A stretch of DNA of 8,570 bases from Lachnospiraceae bacterium (GCA_009774655.1 VSOD01000167.1:1-8570); one strand, 5' to 3'; positions 1 through 6,454 are shown, numbered from the stretch's first letter. The notes: generated from the letters alone by a model not told the origin. Translations and numbers: made by a program.

Positions 1-29
1 CACACAGTTATCAAACTGATAACTGTGTG
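1..29. repeat. Perfect 12-bp inverted repeat (hairpin)
   Basis: CACACAGTTATC at 1-12 is exactly complementary to GATAACTGTGTG at 18-29, with a 5-base loop (AAACT). There is no T-run on the plus-strand side (GCAAAAAG follows). On the minus strand the continuation lies outside the window, so it could be the terminator of the leftward ardA transcript or a protein-binding palindrome. The stem contains GTTATC, which is also the start of the repeats at 1151-1584, but the similarity goes no further. Confidence 0.7.
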
Positions 30-130
30 GCAAAAAGATGACATATCAATCCGGAAAAGTCCACTCAAAATTTTACAAAAAGATATTATAAGGAACTTTC
101 TTTTGATTGTCAATAGTTTTTTAGAAATGT

Positions 131-149
131 GTTAAGGTTTGTTAAGGTT
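131..149. repeat. Two tandem GTTAAGGTT repeats, 10-bp period
   Basis: GTTAAGGTT occurs at 131-139 and again at 141-149 within the AT-rich stretch 30-178, which shows no gene. A direct repeat with one helical turn of spacing is typical of sites for OmpR-type response regulators or tyrosine-recombinase arm sites. Nothing here says which, and two copies of a short sequence in AT-rich DNA may be chance. Confidence 0.35.
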
Positions 150-178
150 AATGAAAATGCAAAAAGAAAATATAAATA

Positions 179-297
179 TTACTCCATATCTTCAGCAGGC
201 AGGAACACAAGCCCGGCAAATTCGTCCTCGGTCAGTTTCTTCAGCTTTTCCGCTGTGCGTTCTGCAAGCTCCTGTATCTCCGTTGCGCTGTCAGCTC
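179..297 (-). pseudogene. ardA: Out-of-frame C-terminal tail of ardA
   Basis: In the frame one base off from the ardA reading frame, the minus strand reads ADSATEIQELAERTAEKLKK, then a short acidic/hydrophobic stretch ending in LPAEDME, and stops at TAA (179-181). This looks like genuine protein: regular codon use, a helical charged segment, and a stop just before AT-rich non-coding DNA. The in-frame continuation of ardA in the same place is an arginine-rich, low-plausibility tail ending at 241. The simplest reading is a one-base loss somewhere around 290-330. I see no slippery heptamer that would argue for programmed frameshifting. A sequencing or assembly error is possible. Confidence 0.6.
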
Positions 298-1014
298 GAT
301 AGGGCGTGAGGGGTTGGCGGCGGCTATGTCCTGCGGGGCTGCGCCCTCTTTCGGGTCGGCTTCCTTTTCCTCCTGCGCCGGGGCGGTGCGTCCGGCTTCG
401 GGATAACTCATTATGCGGTATCTCTCCGGCGTTTCCTGCCCGGCGTAAACTTCTTTCCAGTCCGTCCCGCTTCTTGCGATATAGCCGTAGTCGGTCAGCT
501 TCCCGTCCTCATGGAGTGCGGCGTTAAAGCCGAAACTTTCCTTGTCAATCCCGGCTTTCCATTCCTCCGGCATTTGCACTTTGCCGCTGTCATTGAGGAA
601 ATAGTCGCCCAATTCCTTATAGCTCAAAATCCCCGGAACGTAGGAATAAAAGTCTGTGTTATAGGTGTGGTCTATTAGCTTGTCAAGGCTTTCCGGCTTG
701 AAGTCGCTGTGCATTACTGCGTCCAGTTTTTCAAGCTGCTCCGGGGTCATTTCTTCCAGTCGGGAAGCAAGATAATTTATCCTGTCAAGGTCGCCGTCCC
801 TTATCCAGTCAAAAGGTATTTCAATCCGTCTGTTGTCGGCGGTGGAATAGCCGTTCAAGAAAAAATCCTGCGGGTTGTCGGCGGTAATGTTTAATGCTTT
901 CATGGCTTCGTGGAGTTCTTCTTTTGTGGCGGGCAGGGAGAGGAACACGGTCGCCGGGTTGCCCTTTTCAAACTCGGTGCGGTTCTGTATCAGCACGGTA
1001 AAATCATCTTTCAT
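241..1014 (-). CDS. ardA: ArdA-family antirestriction protein, C-terminus frameshifted
   Basis: ArdA proteins are acidic DNA mimics that inhibit type I restriction enzymes and are carried by conjugative elements such as Tn916. The first half holds the ArdA-like pattern LPATKEELHEAMKALNI, then DFFLNGYST, and an acidic helix (ASRLEEMTPEQLEKLDAVM). The second half holds YSYVPGILSYKELGDYFLND and FGFNAALHEDGKLTDYGYIA, matching the C-terminal ArdA domain. The core ends near residue 185; a linker rich in Ala, Pro and Glu follows. Two ATGs are available. The one at 1014 sits 8 bases after GAAAGGAG (1030-1023), whereas the one at 1020 is only 2 bases away, so 1014 is preferred. After about codon 240 the frame appears shifted (see 179-297), giving the predicted stop at 241. 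The core is intact, so activity may survive. It lies downstream of topB, as expected for a conjugative-element module. Confidence 0.8.
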   Translation of the reverse strand: MKDDFTVLIQNRTEFEKGNPATVFLSLPATKEELHEAMKALNITADNPQDFFLNGYSTADNRRIEIPFDWIRDGDLDRINYLASRLEEMTPEQLEKLDAVMHSDFKPESLDKLIDHTYNTDFYSYVPGILSYKELGDYFLNDSGKVQMPEEWKAGIDKESFGFNAALHEDGKLTDYGYIARSGTDWKEVYAGQETPERYRIMSYPEAGRTAPAQEEKEADPKEGAAPQDIAAANPSRPIELTAQRRYRSLQNAQRKS

Positions 1015-1022
1015 TGGCATAG

Positions 1023-1030
1023 CTCCTTTC
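1023..1030 (-). promoter_or_regulatory. Ribosome binding site of ardA
   Basis: GAAAGGAG on the minus strand is followed by 8 bases to the ATG at 1014, and by only 2 bases to the ATG at 1020. Its spacing decides in favour of the shorter start. Confidence 0.75.
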
Positions 1031-1053
1031 TCGGTTTTTGATTTTTAGAGGGT

Positions 1054-1069
1054 TTGGGACACTTCCCAA
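1054..1069 (-). promoter_or_regulatory. Hairpin in the ardA leader
   Basis: TTGGGA and TCCCAA pair around a 4-base loop, 25 bases upstream of the ardA ribosome site. It is one of three successive hairpins between the repeat array and ardA. Role unknown: a leader structure or part of an attenuator. Confidence 0.45.
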
Positions 1070-1074
1070 CAAGC

Positions 1075-1115
1075 AAAATCCCCACAAGTCCGCAGGACGG
1101 AAAAGTGGGGGTTTT
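1075..1115. terminator. Terminator-like hairpin between topB and ardA
   Basis: AAAATCCCCAC (1075-1085) pairs with GTGGGGGTTTT (1105-1115) with one G-T position. The loop holds a small inner palindrome, GTCC-GCA-GGAC (1088-1098). Both arms end in runs of A/T, so the structure has terminator character on either strand. Reading leftward it would end transcription coming through topB and the repeat block, or act as an attenuator for ardA. Confidence 0.55.
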
Positions 1116-1117
1116 AC

Positions 1118-1137
1118 GGGATTGGGTACTCAATCCC
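1118..1137. repeat. Perfect 7-bp inverted repeat
   Basis: GGGATTG (1118-1124) and CAATCCC (1131-1137) pair around a 6-base loop, directly next to the terminator-like hairpin and just before the repeat array. It could be an operator or part of the same folded leader. Confidence 0.5.
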
Positions 1138-1169
1138 TATGCTTGCTTTTGTTATCCCGACTTCTTGAT

Positions 1170-1210
1170 AAGAATAGTTATCCCGACTTTTTTGGTATCA
1201 TGACTTTTTA
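1170..1210 (+). repeat. Left outer arm of inverted repeat
   Basis: This 41-bp arm matches the reverse complement of 1544-1584 at 34 of 41 positions by eye. The first 13 bases, AAGAATAGTTATC, are identical. It contains two array copies spaced 17 bp apart, as does the opposite arm. Such long subrepeated ends resemble transposon termini that bind several transposase molecules. Confidence 0.8.
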
Positions 1211-1543
1211 TCAGGAATGTTGTATTTGCGCCATTTTCTCGACAAAAAGTCAGGATAATATGGATGACTTTTCGCTTACTTATAAATTTTTCTAAAGATG
1301 CAATGGCAGTAAAAAGTCGGGATAATATTTTTGATAAATCATTCAAAATGCTTGATTTATTAAGGTATGTAAAAAGAGAGAACTAATTTTTAAGCAAAAT
1401 CGCATACTTTACACATTCTCTGAAAAAGGTTATCCCGACTTTTGAAGAAATATTGTCGGTTTCAAAAACTTAAAATTGGTGGTTATTGCAAAATATTATC
1501 CCGACCTTTTTAATGAAATCCTTTGAGTTTATCAGCTTTATCA

Positions 1544-1584
1544 TCAAAGGTCGTGATAATAAAAAAGTCATGATAACTATTCTT
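1544..1584 (-). repeat. Right outer arm of inverted repeat
   Basis: This is the partner of the arm at 1170-1210. It ends 7 bases before the last base of the topB stop codon (1592-1594). With the left arm it bounds a 415-bp segment, a size typical of MITE-like non-autonomous elements. No clear flanking target duplication is visible. Confidence 0.8.
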
Positions 1585-1591
1585 CTGTGGG

Positions 1592-2122
1592 TTACTTCTT
1601 GGGTTTTGGCTTCTTGGTCTTTTTCAGCTCAATCTTGTAATTGACATACTTTTCTCCCGTGTCCGCAAGCAGCACGTCAGCGTCATAGGTCTTGCCCGTT
1701 TTTTCGGAATACAAGCCTTTCATGGCTGCCCTGCCTTTGCTAAGTAAAGCGGCGGCAACGGTGGCTGTCAGCTCCTTTTTCTTGCCCGTGAAAAATCGGT
1801 CATTCTTCCACATGGAAAATTGGCAGTCCCGGCTGCTGCAATAAAAATTCTTCTTCCCCTCATAGACGGGAGAGCCGCAGCGGGGGCATTTTCCGATTTC
1901 CTTTCGCTTCGGCGCAAACAGCTTTTTCTTTTCCTCCGGGACGGCGGCATATTCTTTCACAAGCCCCGCCGCCATTGCTTCAATGCCACGCATGAAGCTG
2001 TCCGGGTCGGCTTTTCCTTTTGCAATCTCCGTCAGTGCGTTTTCCCATTCGGCGGTCAGCTTCGGGCTTGTGAGGGTGTCGGGCAGGACGGCGACAAGGT
2101 TCTTGCCGTCTTTGGTGGGGAT
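1592..2122 (-). pseudogene. topB: DNA topoisomerase III (TopB), 5'-truncated C-terminal fragment
   Basis: About 176 C-terminal codons of a conjugative-element type IA topoisomerase remain. The fragment begins IPTKDGKNLVAVLPD and continues with LTAEWENALTEIAKG, the end of the topoisomerase core. A four-cysteine zinc ribbon follows (fragment residues 79-100, CX2C-X12-CX4C). Next comes a C-terminal topoisomerase repeat (DRFFTGKKKEL to VNYKIEL) and a Lys/Pro-rich tail. Full TopB proteins of Tn1549-like elements are around 700 residues, so the TOPRIM domain, the catalytic tyrosine and most of the core are missing. The reading frame stays open to 2302, but those extra codons are antisense to gldG and are not TopB. 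The fragment cannot be catalytically active. In such elements TopB assists conjugative DNA processing and lies near ardA, as here. Confidence 0.85.
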
Positions 2123-2124
2123 AT
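2117..2124. other. Junction between conjugative-element DNA and host gldG locus
   Basis: To the left, TopB homology on the minus strand runs up to the isoleucine codon at 2120-2122. To the right, GldG homology on the plus strand starts with DIVIRSQDRV at the aspartate codon of the same three bases. Both genes lack their 5' portions here. The shared bases GATAT at 2120-2124 may be microhomology used in the join. No inverted repeat or integrase site is visible at the break, so it does not look like a normal element end. Confidence 0.7.
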
Positions 2125-3184
2125 CGTGATCCGGTCGCAGGACAGGGTCAAGGTGGTGGGCCTGAATGACTGTATCGAGACGGAGGTGGACTACTCCAGT
2201 TATACTTATCTGTACAAGTCGCGGGCGGAGCAGGTTCTTACATCGGGCATTCTGTATGTGACGGACGAATCTGTCATCAGGGCGAGTATCCTCACGGGGC
2301 ACGGGGAGGCGGGCTGCCGGGATATGGTCAACTACCTGCAGGAAAATAACTATATGGTTCAGGAACAGAATATTTCCACGGAGGAGATCGACCCGCAGGC
2401 ACAGCTGGTACTTCTGCCGGCTCCCACCACGGATTATGCGCCGGAGGAGCTTGAGAAGCTGGACCGTTTTCTGGACAATGAGGGGATGTTCGGCAAGACG
2501 TTAATCTATGTGGCTTCCCATGAACAGCCTGCACTGCCGGGGCTTCAAAGTTTTCTCGCAGAGTGGGGAATCGGTGTGGGAGCAGGCCTGATCGTGGAGA
2601 CGGAGTCCACAAATGTGTATGATCAGCAGGGATTTATGTTCGGTGCGCTTTACGGGGAAGCGGCCGCGCCTTATCTGGAGCAGATGAAGAACCCGTCGAT
2701 GCCTTTTCTTGGCTACTATTGCAGGCCGCTGTCTGTTCTGTGGGAGGAAAAGGATAACAGAAGCGCTGCCTATCTGCTTGGAACGGGACAATCCTGCACC
2801 CTGTACTCACTGGGAGAAGAGCATTTTGATCCGGCGGCCCGGGAAAAAGGGGCTTACGGGATTGCCGTTCTGGGCGACAGATTAAAATATGTGGGCACGG
2901 AAGAACGCCGCTCCTATGTGGCGGCCTTTGGCTCGGCGGCCATGTTTTCCTCTTCGCAGATCGTGAGCGACAATTTCGGGAACAAGGATTTCACCGTGGG
3001 CCTGATCAACACGTTGGCCGGAAAACGGAACGGCATCAGCATCCCCAGCGTGGGATTTACTTATGAAAAGCTGCAGCTTACCAGATCCCAATACACGGCG
3101 GTATCGGTGGCGCTGGGGACGCTGCTTCCGGCAGCCGTATTTGTGGCCGGCGTCGTGATGTGGCTGCGCAGGAGGCGTTTGTGA
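2120..3184 (+). pseudogene. gldG: GldG-like ABC transporter auxiliary protein, 5'-truncated
   Basis: About 354 C-terminal residues of a GldG-family protein (ABC_transp_aux type), the extracytoplasmic partner of ABC-2 type exporters. Recognisable parts in order are: DIVIRSQDRVKVVGLNDCIE, which fits the family's usual segment before the conserved domain; ILYVTDE followed by a globular segment with TGHGEAG; a Rossmann-like part with LVLLPAPTTDYAPEELEKLD; a C-terminal strand-rich part with FGSAAMFSSSQIVSDN; and a last membrane helix near residues 328-346 followed by LRRRRL. The N-terminal membrane anchor and about 100-150 residues are missing, replaced by antisense topB. The frame happens to remain open back to 1820, so automated annotation would call a 454-residue chimera. 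No ribosome site supports that start. The gene stops at 3182-3184, overlapping the next ATG by one base. Confidence 0.8.
3170..3175 (+). promoter_or_regulatory. Ribosome binding site deciding the DUF4340 gene start
   Basis: AGGAGG lies inside the last codons of gldG, 8 bases before the ATG at 3184. It excludes the upstream GTG at 3160 as start and shows translational coupling through the TGATG overlap. Confidence 0.85.
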
Positions 3185-4725
3185 TGAGAGAGAAGAAGAA
3201 ACTGCTGGCTGTTCTTGGCACGGTCTTGGTCTGCCTGCTGTGTGTCTGGGGGCTGCTGCTGTTCACGAAGGACAGCGCGAAGAACGGTACGGGAAATAAG
3301 GTGGAAGCCGCAGGAGACGTGGATTCAACAGGCGCCGCGGCCGGTCAGAATACCGGGAACAATGGCGGCGGGGCGGCGGATGCAGATACCGGGGCAGAGG
3401 ATAGGGTCTGCGTTCTCGCGAATTTTACACCGGATGAGGTGGAACAGGTTGAGATTCGGAATGCGGAGGGGGATTATGTGATCGTTTCGGCAGCGCAGGG
3501 TTTTATGCTTGCCGGATACGAGAAGTACCGGCAGGACGGGGAAGCGCTGGATACAACAGTACGTCTTCTCTCCTCTGTGACGGCGACGCAGCTCTATGAG
3601 CGGGATTTTGACAAAGAGAAGTTTGGTCTGGCGGATCCGGCGGCCACGGTAGAGATTTCCGGCAAAGGAGAGGCGATTACCTTTTATCTTGGCGGCTGGA
3701 ATGAGAGTGCAGCCGTCTGGTACGCGATGAAGGAAGGGGAAGAAGGGCTGTACTGTGTAAGCAGGGGCATCGGCGAGTGCATGACACAGGCGCCCCTGGC
3801 GCTGCTTGACATGACGTTGATCCCGGCTTTTGAAGCTGAATCGGAGGAGATGACGAAACGCCTGACAAGGGTTCTGGTGGAACGGCCGGATCTGGAGGAG
3901 CCGTTGGAGATCGTGGCTTCCGCCGGAGCGGTTGACGCCTACACTTCGCCTTATGAACTGGTCAGCCCGGTTCATGTGAAGACTTCCCTGAAAGCGGTGC
4001 GGGAGCAGATCGGTTCTCTGTTCGGGCTTTCTGCAAAAAAGGCGGCGGGCATATATAACGCAAAAGAGGCTTCCGTATATGGGCTGGATCGGCCGTCCAT
4101 GGTGATGACGATTGCGCATGACGACAGGGAGCTGACGCTGACCGTAGGTGACAGAGTCGGGGAACAGGAGAGCGAAGAGAGATATTTTATCTGTTCGGAT
4201 TCGGACTTATTGTTTATAATAGAGGAAAGCAGACTACCCCTGTTTGAGGAGACGGTGGATGACCTGTTCTTTAAAATGGCGCTTCTGCCGAAGATCGACC
4301 AGATCAGGGAGGTTTCTCTGAACCTGCGGGGAGAAGAATATCTTTTTGCACTGACATATGAAGGGGAGCAATCCGGCACCGCTGCGGCAAAAGCGGGTGC
4401 AGGAACCGACAGGAAGATCGGAGACGGAAAGAACGAGACAGCAGCCAGAGAGGAAATCCTGCGGGTAACGCTTGACGGTGAGGAATTGGATGCCGATTTG
4501 TTTCGGGCTTTTTATTCGTTCCTGCTGGAAGTGGACATCGAGCAGATCAACAGGGACAGTCATGGGGGAGAGCCGGAGATGGTTCTGGAATACCGCCGTT
4601 TGGACGGCAAAAGCGACAGGCTGGAAGTGTACCGGCTGGCGGACGCAAGACGGATGGGCATCGTGGTGAACGGGGAAGCCAGTTTCGAGGGACGGATCGC
4701 CTATCTGGATAAACTGCAGACATAG
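3184..4725 (+). CDS. DUF4340 membrane-anchored protein, partner of GldG
   Basis: A 513-residue protein. It starts with a basic stretch (REKKK), one membrane helix (about residues 7-27) and a Gly/Ala/Asp-rich linker to about residue 73, so most of it is probably outside the membrane. Two DUF4340-type beta repeats follow. The first spans about 80-205, with DEVEQVEIRNAEGDYVIVS and KFGLADPAATVEI. The second spans about 265-365, with VYGLDRPSMVMTI and LTLTVGDRVG. A strand-rich C-terminal part follows, interrupted by a low-complexity Ala/Gly/Lys stretch at about 396-423. DUF4340 genes commonly follow gldG in ABC-2 export loci; the biochemical role is not established. The strong ribosome site and one-base overlap with gldG show that the two were co-translated. 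With gldG truncated, its expression depends on whatever promoter now lies upstream. Start chosen at ATG 3184, not GTG 3160. Confidence 0.85.
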   Translation: MREKKKLLAVLGTVLVCLLCVWGLLLFTKDSAKNGTGNKVEAAGDVDSTGAAAGQNTGNNGGGAADADTGAEDRVCVLANFTPDEVEQVEIRNAEGDYVIVSAAQGFMLAGYEKYRQDGEALDTTVRLLSSVTATQLYERDFDKEKFGLADPAATVEISGKGEAITFYLGGWNESAAVWYAMKEGEEGLYCVSRGIGECMTQAPLALLDMTLIPAFEAESEEMTKRLTRVLVERPDLEEPLEIVASAGAVDAYTSPYELVSPVHVKTSLKAVREQIGSLFGLSAKKAAGIYNAKEASVYGLDRPSMVMTIAHDDRELTLTVGDRVGEQESEERYFICSDSDLLFIIEESRLPLFEETVDDLFFKMALLPKIDQIREVSLNLRGEEYLFALTYEGEQSGTAAAKAGAGTDRKIGDGKNETAAREEILRVTLDGEELDADLFRAFYSFLLEVDIEQINRDSHGGEPEMVLEYRRLDGKSDRLEVYRLADARRMGIVVNGEASFEGRIAYLDKLQT

Positions 4726-4796
4726 CTTTCCCATCTGTTGGCGGGCGAGAAGATTGATACGAACTGGTAACAGAAAAAATTAAATTATTTGCAATT
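4726..4796 (+). promoter_or_regulatory. Spacer possibly carrying a promoter for the hydrolase operon
   Basis: The 71-bp gap becomes AT-rich just before the GH43 gene. TTGATA at 4754-4759 could be a -35 box, but the -10 candidates in AAATTAAATTATT fit only loosely. No terminator is seen after the DUF4340 gene. The functional break between transport and sugar genes makes a promoter plausible but not shown. Confidence 0.25.
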
Positions 4797-6443
4797 ATGA
4801 AAGAAGTATGGCAGAATATGAGCGTAACCTTACAAAATCCATTATTACCGGGATTTTATCCCGATCCCTCCATCTGCAGGGTGGGGGACGATTTCTATAT
4901 GGTGACTTCTTCCTTTTCTTATTATCCGGGAGTCCCCATTTTCCACAGCCGGGATCTGGCGCATTGGGAGCAGATCGGGCATGTGCTGGATCGGCCTGAG
5001 CAGCTGCTCTTGGATCCGTATGCGATCTCCGGAGGCATTTTTGCGCCGACGATCCGTTATCATGAAGGCCTTTTTTACATGATCACCACCAATGTAAATC
5101 ACGGCGGCAACTTTATCGTGACGGCAGAAAGGCCGGAAGGGCCGTGGTCTGACCCGCACTGGATCGCGGGAGCGGAGGGTATTGATCCGTCCCTGTTCTG
5201 GGATGACGACGGCAGGGCTTACTATACGGGAACCTGCGGCGGAGGGCCGGGAGAGCGGCAGATGATATGGCTGTCGGAGATTGATCTGGTGAAGTTTGAG
5301 CTGGTGGGAGAGAAGACGAAGATCTGGGGCGGCGCCATGGAGAATGTCGCGTGGCCGGAGGCACCTCATCTGTATAAGGTGAACGGCTGCTATTATCTGA
5401 TGATTGCGGAAGGCGGAACGGAGCATTTTCATTCGGAGACCATTGCCAGAGCAAAGCAGATCACGGGTCCTTACGAGAGTTACCGGGGCAATCCGATCCT
5501 GACGCAGCGCCATCTGGGGATGAAGGCGGCTATCGCGAATACGGGACATGCGGATCTGGTGGAGCTGCAGGACGGTTCCTGGTACATTGTCTTTCTGGCG
5601 TCCAGACCCTACGGCGGTTATCATAAGAACCTGGGCAGAGAGACTTTTATCGCGCCGGTGGTGTGGGAGGAAGGCTGGCCCATCGTCAGCCCGGGCACAG
5701 GCCGGATCGAGTTTACTTATGAGGGGCCGGATCTGCCGGCGTTCGCTGTTAAGTCCATACCGGAGAAAGATGACTTTGACGGGGAGCGGCTGGGATACCA
5801 GTGGAATTTCCTCGGTACGCCGGACACGCATACATACAGGCTGGAAGACGGCTGTCTGAAACTGAAATTATACGATAAGTCCATGGGACAGGGCATGGTG
5901 GCGAAAGGGGCAGACGCCCGCGCTGTAAGGCATGAGCCGCAGAGCACGGGATTCCTGGGCAGAAGGCAGCAGCATATGTCCTTCGAGGCCAGAGCAAAGC
6001 TGTGTTTTACCCCGCAGGAGAGACAGACCGCGGGTATGGTGGTACTGCAGAATGATTACCAGCAGCTGAGAGTGGAAGTGGGGCTGAACGGGGAAGGCAG
6101 TCAGGTGGCAAGGGCAGTCAGCGGCTACACTTCAAAAGATGCTTCCCTTCTGCACAAGGATATGGTGGGAGAATATCGGGAAGAGCTTCTGGGAGAAATT
6201 CTCTGGGAACAGACGAAGACCGAGCTGGTCATTCGGGCTGACGGGCAGGACTTTACGCTGGCAGTGGCCGGGGAAGACGGACAGGAGCAGATCCTTGCCG
6301 GGCAGATCGACGGCAGTTTTCTCGGCAGTGAGACGGCGGGCGGCTTCGTAGGTGCTTATGTAGGCATGTTTGCCAGCGGCAACGGGACGGCGTATGAGGA
6401 GTACGCGTCGTTTGAATGGTTCAGTTACTGCGGTAGAGATTAA
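4797..6443 (+). CDS. Glycoside hydrolase family 43 beta-xylosidase / arabinofuranosidase
   Basis: An inverting exo-acting hydrolase, 548 residues, built as a five-bladed propeller (about 10-315) plus a C-terminal beta-sandwich (about 322-545, starting DDFDGERLGYQWNFLG). All three catalytic acids are visible: D23 in PGFYPDPS (general base), D130 in GIDPSLFWDDDG (pKa modulator) and E188 in WPEAPHLYK (general acid). The two-domain layout is typical of GH43 beta-xylosidases, often with side activity on arabinofuranosides. Substrate remains an inference. There is no signal peptide, so it acts in the cytoplasm on imported oligosaccharides. Two starts are possible: ATG 4797, with no ribosome site, or ATG 4818, 11 bases after a weak AAAGAAG. 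The second gives an N-terminus closer to the family's usual one (MSVTLQNPLLPG). The next gene's start follows after 23 bases, so the two are co-transcribed. Confidence 0.93.
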   Translation: MKEVWQNMSVTLQNPLLPGFYPDPSICRVGDDFYMVTSSFSYYPGVPIFHSRDLAHWEQIGHVLDRPEQLLLDPYAISGGIFAPTIRYHEGLFYMITTNVNHGGNFIVTAERPEGPWSDPHWIAGAEGIDPSLFWDDDGRAYYTGTCGGGPGERQMIWLSEIDLVKFELVGEKTKIWGGAMENVAWPEAPHLYKVNGCYYLMIAEGGTEHFHSETIARAKQITGPYESYRGNPILTQRHLGMKAAIANTGHADLVELQDGSWYIVFLASRPYGGYHKNLGRETFIAPVVWEEGWPIVSPGTGRIEFTYEGPDLPAFAVKSIPEKDDFDGERLGYQWNFLGTPDTHTYRLEDGCLKLKLYDKSMGQGMVAKGADARAVRHEPQSTGFLGRRQQHMSFEARAKLCFTPQERQTAGMVVLQNDYQQLRVEVGLNGEGSQVARAVSGYTSKDASLLHKDMVGEYREELLGEILWEQTKTELVIRADGQDFTLAVAGEDGQEQILAGQIDGSFLGSETAGGFVGAYVGMFASGNGTAYEEYASFEWFSYCGRD

Positions 6444-6454
6444 AAGTGGAAGGT

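Larger units (their letters stand above)
1151..1584. repeat. Mirror-symmetric array of nine TTATCnnGACTTTTT repeats
   Basis: This AT-rich block without a credible gene fills nearly all the space between topB and ardA. It holds nine copies of a 15-bp motif, consensus TTATCnnGACTTTTT. Forward copies: 1152-1166, 1178-1192, 1195-1209, 1430-1444, 1496-1510. Reverse copies: 1244-1258, 1311-1325, 1545-1559, 1562-1576. The middle two bases vary (CC, AT, CT, AC) while GAC is invariant; CC is commonest. Taking the invariant G as centre, copies 2-9 lie at 1185, 1202, 1251, 1318, 1437, 1503, 1552 and 1569. Mirror pairs sum to 2754, 2754, 2754 and 2755, so spacing and orientation are symmetric about 1377 to within one base. 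DNA between sites is largely diverged between the halves, with only patches of similarity. Candidate roles are transposase-binding ends of a non-autonomous element, an iteron-like origin or partition site, or a recombinase assembly site. I do not recognise it. Confidence 0.9.

Noticed and set aside
1152..1346. 64-codon ORF on the minus strand and 85-codon ORF on the plus strand (1038-1295) in the repeat block
   Set aside because: Both read through the repeat copies and hairpins, lack convincing ribosome sites and show no protein-like pattern.
1151..1584. CRISPR array
   Set aside because: The motif is short (15 bp), alternates in orientation, has variable middle bases and spacers from 2 to over 100 bp.
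1151..1584. DnaA-box cluster, because TTATCC begins both the motif and the box TTATCCACA
   Set aside because: The motif continues CGACTTTTT and not ACA in every CC copy, and the GAC part is invariant. An iteron-like origin is still conceivable, but not through standard DnaA boxes.
1160..1601. ACTTCTTG at 1160-1167 and 1594-1601 as an 8-bp target-site duplication around the repeat block
   Set aside because: The two copies do not lie at equal distances from the inverted arms (2 bp on one side, 9 on the other), and the left copy is itself part of a repeat unit. Probably chance.
1820..2119. First 100 codons of the 1820-3184 plus-strand ORF as a genuine N-terminus of GldG
   Set aside because: This stretch is the antisense of clear TopB sequence including its zinc ribbon, has no membrane anchor and no ribosome site.
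2123..2302. First 60 codons of the minus-strand ORF 2302-1592 as TopB
   Set aside because: They are antisense to gldG and lack any topoisomerase pattern; TopB similarity begins only at about 2122.
3325..4119. Long minus-strand ORFs opposite the DUF4340, GH43 and GH35 genes (for example 3325-4119, 4845-5831, 6479-7537)
   Set aside because: They are shadows of GC-rich coding regions: His/Arg-rich composition, no ribosome sites, and a well-supported gene on the other strand.
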